A stretch of DNA of 24,821 bases, taken from assembly GCA_009746045.1 (NCBI GenBank), contig RPFO01000664.1:10001-34821 (forward strand), read 5' to 3'. The stretch is from Mesostigma viride (Eukaryota; Streptophyta; Mesostigmatophyceae; Mesostigmatales; Mesostigmataceae). The position numbers were made by a program, and so were the translations under genes. Every line of letters begins with the position of its first letter. Within the stretch, counting starts at the first letter, position 1. The notes beneath the pieces were generated by a model. The model was given only the letters and a program-made list of their open reading frames with translations. It ran no database searches and was not told the origin of the DNA. Shown in pieces: positions 19,206 to 24,821 of the stretch.

Positions 19206-20036
19206 AGCTCGCGTCGGGGCGGCAGCGTCTTTGTTGCCGCCAGCGGCGTTACCCTGGGTTGCATCATGCGATGAGGCGTTGCGAGACCCCCCTTGGTTCC
19301 TGCTAGCACCGTGGCCGCCTTGCGGGCGCGCTTGTCTTGTGGCAGACGACTCACCCGACTTGGCCTTGGTCAGCGCGTCGACCTTGGCCTGCAGCTCGGC
19401 CACCACCGTGCTTACCGAGATCCGGCCTTGCGCGTGTCGTCGCATCATGGCCCTGACCTCAATGCACAGTGACCGCAATCGCCACGGCTGGCCGTTGGGC
19501 GGCGTGGGCAGCTCCATCTCCTTGGAGCCTAGCGCTTGCAGCCATTTCTGACACGCCAGCTTTTCGGACCAGTCCTCCACTTCGCCGGCGAACTCCATGA
19601 GGCGCTCGTAAGATTGCTCCGGGGTTTCACCCTCGGCTATCTTGAAACTGCGCCACTCACGCTCTGCCTTGATGGTCTCCACCGGGTATTCCTGGCGAAG
19701 GAGGCCCCACAGTTCCTCGGCAGGGTCGACACCATACATGATGTTGTCATAGTCGGGCTGGCCACGCCCGTCGAAGCCGAACCACACGTCCGTGTGACGC
19801 GTGTACAGCGAGACCTCTCTCCACTGCTCCACCAGCCTAGCCACTCGCCTCAGCGTAAGGCCGTGAAAGAAAAAATGCATGTTGTTCATCACAAACTCAT
19901 GCATTACAGCGCCTTGCGTAGTCATGTATTGCAGATCAATCCATGACTTGTACGCGTTGTAGGCCTGCGCCAGCGTGGCCAGATTGCCGGTTGTGGAGAA
20001 CTTCTCGCGCATGTCCACCCGTGGTAGGGTGGGCAT
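19062..20036 (-). CDS. gag: Gag-like capsid protein
   Basis: Starts at an ATG 25 bp inside the right inverted repeat. Residues ~40-205 resemble the Ty3/gypsy retrotransposon Gag domain: a helical region with conserved Trp/Phe positions (HFFFHGLTL, VARLVEQW, EREWRSFKI, ETPEQSYERL). This domain forms the capsid that packages element RNA. A short predicted coiled coil (~205-225) and a Gly/Ser/Arg-rich tail follow. The frame loses sense after residue ~279, at a run of seven G; the last ~45 residues are probably not native, because the expected CCHC knuckle continues in the -1 frame. This is either -1 ribosomal frameshifting or loss of one base in the homopolymer. Confidence 0.8.
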   Translation of the reverse strand: MPTLPRVDMREKFSTTGNLATLAQAYNAYKSWIDLQYMTTQGAVMHEFVMNNMHFFFHGLTLRRVARLVEQWREVSLYTRHTDVWFGFDGRGQPDYDNIMYGVDPAEELWGLLRQEYPVETIKAEREWRSFKIAEGETPEQSYERLMEFAGEVEDWSEKLACQKWLQALGSKEMELPTPPNGQPWRLRSLCIEVRAMMRRHAQGRISVSTVVAELQAKVDALTKAKSGESSATRQARPQGGHGASRNQGGSRNASSHDATQGNAAGGNKDAAAPTRAGGARPHRRVLGRMRANRAASFATRMGTLVASVQAAARSRMGQTRSGT

Positions 20037-20040
20037 CTTC

Positions 20041-20061
20041 GCGCCTTCCGGTATGAGGCGC
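20041..20061. repeat. Small hairpin between gag start and right arm
   Basis: GCGCCT (20041-20046) and AGGCGC (20056-20061) are exact reverse complements around a 9-base loop. It occupies the place where a primer-binding site would be expected, but no clear tRNA complement is seen. Confidence 0.45.
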
Positions 20062-20610
20062 AGAGTGAGATCGTACGTTATACGCGTTATACGGTCACGG
20101 TGGAGTATAATGTATGATACGGTATAATACGGTATAATACGGTATTATACGTTTTCGTACGGACACACTCAGAATACTCTGATTTTACACATTTTAAGAC
20201 ACCCACCATCAATCCACATGTTTTTAACACTGTTTTGGACATAATCCAAGGTTGCCCTACCCTCGGCTATACTCTATACGGTGGATATTGTGGACACGAT
20301 CGATGTATTGCATGTAATACTGAGAATGTAAACGTGCGCATGCATAATTGTGTGTATGTGTATATATGTGGCTTTATATTGGTTATGTTTGCTTGGGTGC
20401 CTTCACTTTGATGCAAGTAATTATATATTAAAATATATATATATGTGGCTGTGCATGCACGCAAATACTACAGTAGTATACAATTAATGCATGTAGTATG
20501 TTTGCATGGTGCGATGCTATGTGAATGTACTGAGCTGCATGTGACTACAGGTGTGTGACTCGTGGTGTGCATTAATTAATTAATTAACTGAATTAATTAA
20601 TTAATATTAA
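20061..20610 (-). repeat. Right arm of the long inverted repeat, inner part
   Basis: Reverse complement of 9243-9787 with few differences. From the inner edge outwards it holds CAGAGTGAGATCGTACG, TATAATACGG repeats, an AT-rich module (about 20361-20450), and a (TTAA)n tract. It ends at TTAA, where E2 is inserted. Confidence 0.85.
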
Positions 20611-22512
20611 GGGGACGGGACACATCGGAATTTTTTGGCGCAAAAAAATTCGCGCCGGTACCCCCGGACCGTGAAATTGTGGTGCACAATGCGCCCACCT
20701 CGTGCGGAGGTGGCCATGGCGACGTGCGTTTCGTAAAAATTTCCCTAATCGGCCAGGCGACAAGCGAAAAATGTACGCCGGTGGTTTTAAACGATGTACT
20801 AGTATGATGTTTCATAGCCAGATATGCACAATTTGAAAAGTCGGTGCCTTTCTTAATCCAGATTTGCACGGGGGTCTAATCCGAAAATCTGGCCGCATAT
20901 ATTAATTTAGAATGCGTGCCTGCGACGGTAGAATTTAAGATTTGTGGGTTATATTGATGCAGGAAGAAGCGTTTAGTAATGGAAACCGTGAAAACATCCT
21001 AAGCGGCTTCGATCTGCGGCCATTTCCCGTCATTTCTGAAATGATATCGTTCAGGCCTGCGCGATCCGCGGTCAAGCCATCCATGGCTGGCTGGCTGTCT
21101 CGCGCGCCTGGGTAGGAAATAAAGCCGGCCGTGGTACGTTCATTTGCCGCATGTCACCGCCCAGTCTGTTTGCGCTCTAAACGTGCCTGGCATGAAGCTT
21201 TGGCGCCGATTCCGGGTGTTCTTGCTATTTTGTTCGCCACTTGTTGCAGTTGCGCTATCTGATTTTCCGCAGGTTTCAATGTTTTGCCTTATGCTGCGTA
21301 TGCCATGCTTCTTAAAGCTAGCAAGAGTTGATTGGGCAGTTTTGCGGCTCTGCTACACTTTGTTTTATGGAGTTTTTCATATTGTTGACATTGTATATTG
21401 CGTAGTCAAGGACCCTAGCTGCCTGGGAGCGGCATCAACGTTGCAAGGAGCTGGCGAGCTCATAAACGCTTGTCTTGGCTCTTCAGCCTGCTGGAAAACA
21501 AGGTGTGAAGTTGTAGGGAAGGTGAGCATGTGTGATATAGTTATCTCCTTCCCATATGTTTTGCTTCCATTAAACATGGCTGGGGCTTCCTAGATGATAA
21601 GGATCAGGTGCTTATTATGACAATATAAAAGGATGGCCCTTTTATCCTTTAGCATCATGACTGGGTATTAGCTATGAGGTGATTCCCGCAAGTGGTCATG
21701 CCTGCTTGCGTAATGATTTAAGAGTCGGTGGATGTCTTCTTCAAGCTTCTAGCATTTGCTTTACGTGCTTCTGCCCAATTTGCAGGGGGCAAGCTTAGGA
21801 ATGTGCTTATGGTGTCCCTCATGCCACGGTGTACCAAGCATGCAGGGTGGCAGCTATAACATGATGTACTAAGGGCAAACTAGCTCAGAATGACCTGGGA
21901 TTTTGTGGCAAGCTTTTTAACATCATAAATGAATTAATTTGACTTGGTTTGGCCCAGTTGGTGGTGGGCTAGGGTGTAATAGGTCTGTTGTTTGTGCTCA
22001 TAAGCGGGATTTTCTGTCATTTTTTTTTTGCATGTTTACACCCATCAACATGAGTAAACGTGCTCAGAATGAGCTCAAACTTTGTGAGAGTGAAATTCCC
22101 ACCCTAGGCCTAGTATAAATGTCATCACTTGAATTTTTGCATGTGTCTACTATTTGATTTATTTTTTTAGGACAAAAAAAATACGTGTTTTGGGCTAAAC
22201 CCCATCAAATAGTCTAAACGTGCTTATTTTGTGGTCCTGAGTAGCCAGATTTATTTGCAAGGGTGGGGATTTTAGGAAAATATGTGGTTTGGTCACTTTT
22301 GGTTTGCCCATTCTCCTAGGAAAAATCGGCCCAAAATAGCGTCTTTTTCTATTTTTAGCTCATAACTGGGTCATGCTGGGGGGTAGTACCACCCCCAAGT
22401 GGCTGGAAAATTTTTTTTTTCACATATTTATGGTTTGGAAGCATAACTGGATTTTTATCCCATGCCCAGGTCTGTTTTCCAGAAAAGTGCCCTTTCAATG
22501 TGTCCCATCCCC
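20611..22512 (+). mobile_element. DNA transposon E2 with TTAA target duplication
   Basis: Flanked by TTAA at 20607-20610 and 22513-22516. Termini are GGGGACGGGACACAT and, on the opposite strand, GGGGATGGGACACATT. Just inside the left end, GAATTTTTT and AAAAAAATTC can pair around GGCGC. It shares long stretches with the partial copy at 8331-9245 and with both ends of E1. It has no transposase. A plus-strand ORF at 21144-21593 (149 codons) is Cys/Leu-rich without a known motif and lies on the strand opposite the MKAAENLIA frame of the arms, so its coding status is doubtful. The uninterrupted left arm shows the empty target site, so insertion occurred after the inverted repeat formed. Confidence 0.85.
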
Positions 22513-22516
22513 TTAA

Positions 22517-23184
22517 TTAATCTCGTGTCCCCGTTGGGGAACCACGGAGGCTAAACAGGTGGGGATGTGATAAGTAACTCACATACTCTCACCTTCCATA
22601 CAACAACCTTGTTTTCCAGCAGGCTGAAGAGCATGACAGGCGTCTATGAGCTCGCCAGCTCCTTGCAACGGTGATGCCGCTCCCAGGCAGCTAGGGTCCT
22701 TGACTACGCAATATAGAATGTCTACCGTGTGAAAACCTCCATACAGGAAGCGTAGCTTGAAGCCAGATAACTGCCCGATCAATTCTGGGTAGCTTTAGGA
22801 AGCATGGCATACGCAGCGTAAGGAAAACCATTGAAAGCTGCGGAAAATCTGATAGCACAACTGCAACAAGTGGAGAACAAAATAGCAAGAAAAACCCAGA
22901 AACGGCGCAAAAAGTTTCATGCCAGGTTCATTAAGAGCGCAAACAGACTGGGCGGTGACATGCGGCCAATCAACGTACCACGGCCGGCATTATTTCCTAC
23001 CCAGGCGCGCAAGAAAAGCCAGCCAGCCATGGATGGATTAACCGCGGATCGCGCAGGCCTGAACGAAATCATTTTAGAAATGACAGGAAATGGCCGCAGA
23101 TCGAAGATGCTTAGGTTATTTTCATGGTGTCCGTTACTAAACGGCTCTTGCTGCATCAAAATAACCCACGAATGTCGAGTTCTA
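22517..23184 (-). repeat. Right arm of the long inverted repeat, outer part
   Basis: Reverse complement of about 8588-9242. It holds the E-family fragment in opposite orientation to E2, with a 9-base insertion (TTCATTAAG) near 22927 relative to the left arm. Homology stops at 23184, although the left copy continues as E-family sequence to about 8331. The right arm is therefore truncated here and joins unrelated sequence. Confidence 0.85.
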
Positions 23185-23303
23185 TTCCCACTATTACCAA
23201 TCCACCAACATTTGATTAAAACAATAAGTGGGCAATTACAGAACCCATGAGTGAGCCTGCCACGCTGCACCCATTTCATGATTGATTGTAGTTCTCGTTA
23301 CCC
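23180..23303. repeat. 124-bp direct repeat R1, first copy
   Basis: Identical to 23594-23717, an offset of 414. Its left edge coincides with the end of the right arm, so it marks a junction that may be a genuine rearrangement or an assembly join. Confidence 0.8.
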
Positions 23304-23338
23304 TAGAAACAAACACAAGAAGAGGGAGGGAGGGCGGG

Positions 23339-23442
23339 ACAAGAAAAAGAGACCTAGAACATCGTGCAATTGGCACTTTAGGGCGGCGTAGCCCGGGCTC
23401 GCCTCATGAGCCGTCAGCAACAGTAACTTAATTGCTACTTAA
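23339..23442. repeat. Direct repeat R2, first copy (at least 104 bp)
   Basis: Identical to 24718-24821, an offset of 1379. The second copy runs into the end of the window, so the true length is unknown. Confidence 0.8.
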
Positions 23443-23593
23443 CTTAACGAACTAGAAATGGCCATACAAAACTGGCCAACTAATTCTAACTCATGGAACC
23501 GGTCCAGCCCAAGGCCCACCGTCCCGTAGTACCACTCACATAGCGGCGTTCATTCTCATCTGTTATAAAGAAACTACGTTCAGAGAACACCGA

Positions 23594-23717
23594 TTCTATT
23601 CCCACTATTACCAATCCACCAACATTTGATTAAAACAATAAGTGGGCAATTACAGAACCCATGAGTGAGCCTGCCACGCTGCACCCATTTCATGATTGAT
23701 TGTAGTTCTCGTTACCC
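23594..23717. repeat. 124-bp direct repeat R1, second copy
   Basis: Exact copy of 23180-23303, preceded by CACCGA instead of the arm sequence and followed by a C-rich stretch. Confidence 0.8.
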
Positions 23718-24584
23718 AACCCCCCTTTCCTGGTGCTTTATCTCCAAAGCTCCGCCAACCACTTTCGCTCAGTGGCTCTCGAGGCTGCCCTGCCGCAACG
23801 GTCACGACCATTACAATCGCCGGCGGCTGTAGCGAGCCTCATGCACGATAACCCTTCGCAGGGCCCCCCCAGCCTTCCACCCTCGGCCAGTAAAAGAGGG
23901 TGTTGAATGTGCACGCAAAGACAAGGAAGAAGACGCCTCGTTTAACGACCACGGACCTCCCTCAAAGGCCAGTGCCGCCCTAACGTGACGACAACTTGTA
24001 GGACGTCACCCGATGCCACCATATCTCGATTACTGTCAACGTTGTCACCTGGGGGAGTAACTTTCCATATTTCAGGTTTTAGTTGATGAGCAGGCTCTCA
24101 TCACACACCCCAGCGGCCGATAAAGCGCAAGCGCAACTGGGCCGGCCAAAATATTTGGTCCTGCCCGGCCCAGGTCCGTCTGTTAAACTGGCCCCTTAAG
24201 TCTCGGTCTGAATCGAAATATTGCATAATTCCGGAATTCGTCCCCACCACATTCCCGAGACCTCACGCACCCATAAGAGCGGATGCTGGTAAATATTTTT
24301 CTACTTACGCGAGGGCCGACAGACTTGTCGTCCATCACAATGCCCACTGAAAGTAACCCGACCACCCTTCCTTCGGCAGTCAGTAGTCAGGAACTGCAAC
24401 CCTGCTGCGACATTCCGCAGCAAAGCGGTAGGCACTGCAGCGTGGCACGGAAATCTTACTCATGGTTTCAGAGTTCCGTACAGGTGCCACGCGCAGGCAA
24501 ACGCGAAGTATTTTATAGTCTCTCGTCGGCCAAGAACCCAGCTGCGGGGAGAAAACCGACGAGGGTAATTAATTTCTTTTTCAC

Positions 24585-24598
24585 AGTCACGTGACTGT
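24585..24598. promoter_or_regulatory. 14-bp palindrome with E-box/G-box core
   Basis: CAGTCACGTGACTG is a perfect palindrome containing CACGTG, the core bound by bHLH and bZIP factors in plants and algae. No gene start nearby is supported, so regulatory function is unproven. Confidence 0.3.
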
Positions 24599-24717
24599 TC
24601 AAGCTATGTCAGTCACGCGCCATCTCTAAGCGGCCACCGCCAGCCAAAAGGCTGACGCGATTAGGGCAGCATTAAATTTCTTGTAATCCGCCATACCCAT
24701 ACCCCATACATCCGATT

Positions 24718-24821
24718 ACAAGAAAAAGAGACCTAGAACATCGTGCAATTGGCACTTTAGGGCGGCGTAGCCCGGGCTCGCCTCATGAGCCGTCAGCAAC
24801 AGTAACTTAATTGCTACTTAA
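24718..24821. repeat. Direct repeat R2, second copy, reaching the window end
   Basis: Same sequence as 23339-23442. A repeat that ends exactly at the window edge is a common sign of a contig end at an unresolved repeat. Confidence 0.8.

Larger units (their letters stand above)
9243..20610 (-). mobile_element. Gag-pol cassette with methyltransferase, bounded by ~550-bp inverted repeats
   Basis: All recognisable genes inside are on the minus strand. gag starts about 25 bp from the inner edge of the right repeat (20061), and the last gene ends about 150 bp from the inner edge of the left repeat (9787). The enzymes are those of a Ty3/gypsy LTR retrotransposon: gag, aspartic protease, RT, RNase H and integrase after RT. 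The bounding repeats, however, are in inverted orientation rather than direct LTRs. It may be a retroelement trapped inside a larger TIR element, one whose LTRs were rearranged by inversion, or a genuinely unusual terminus. No tRNA primer site is evident next to gag; a GCGCCT/AGGCGC hairpin lies there (20041-20061). Confidence 0.6.
23304..24821. other. Gene-free right flank
   Basis: No confident gene. A plus-strand ORF at 24283-24594, with an internal ATG at about 24340, is Ser/Pro-rich and without a recognisable motif; it could be a first exon but cannot be supported. The region contains the second R1 copy, both R2 copies, and a CACGTG palindrome. Confidence 0.4.

Noticed and set aside
22831-23250. 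Basic, helical ORF MKAAENLIAQLQQ..., also at 8540-8929
   Set aside because: Both copies are the same because they sit in the inverted arms. The homologous frame in E2 is interrupted, so there is no independent sign of selection for coding.
24191-24198. CCCCTTAA as another E-family terminus
   Set aside because: Only eight bases match, with no subterminal homology and no partner end.

Overview
The window looks like nuclear DNA from a eukaryote, most likely an alga or another protist. Four things point this way: spliceosomal-type splice sites in one gene, no bacterial operon structure, moderate base composition, and a dense nest of eukaryotic transposable elements. The organism cannot be named from sequence alone. 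A green-lineage alga is plausible, because retrotransposons carrying a cytosine methyltransferase have been reported (from memory) in charophyte algae and dinoflagellates. I recognise no host housekeeping gene.

Layout. Positions 1-2328 are non-coding: pyrimidine-rich sequence, three ~237-bp tandem repeats (578-1285), and an LTR-like stretch with a hairpin and a TATA-like run. 2333-4971 is a DNA transposon (E1) with TTAA target duplications that carries a small PHD-finger ORF. 4976-6370 has no supportable gene. 6371-6840 holds a decamer array and a block of TATAATACGG-type repeats. 6891-8246 is a non-autonomous hAT element with an 8-bp target duplication; a 5'-truncated LINE-like fragment sits inside it, bracketed by an 86-bp direct repeat. 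8331-9245 is a partial E-family copy.

The core is 9787-20061. Every recognisable gene there is on the minus strand: gag, zinc knuckle plus aspartic protease, DNA cytosine-5 methyltransferase (DNMT), reverse transcriptase/RNase H/integrase, and a C-terminal PHD finger. This is a Ty3/gypsy polyprotein with a methyltransferase between protease and reverse transcriptase. An unrecognised three-exon gene with a Lys/Arg/Pro-rich repeat tail lies downstream. The cassette is closed on both sides by the same ~550-bp sequence in inverted rather than direct orientation, and the homology continues outward to ~1.2-kb arms. The right arm is split by a second E-family transposon (E2, 20611-22512). The uninterrupted left arm preserves the matching empty site.

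23184-24821 contains exact short direct repeats and no confident gene.

Biological reading (inference): gag, protease, RT, RNase H and integrase would make and insert DNA copies. The methyltransferase could methylate element or neighbouring cytosines, and the PHD finger could read histone tails, so the element may carry both a chromatin writer and a chromatin reader. Each of the three polyprotein junctions needs a -1 frame change, and the downstream gene also has frame breaks. This copy is therefore either decaying, affected by single-base sequence loss, or using recoding.
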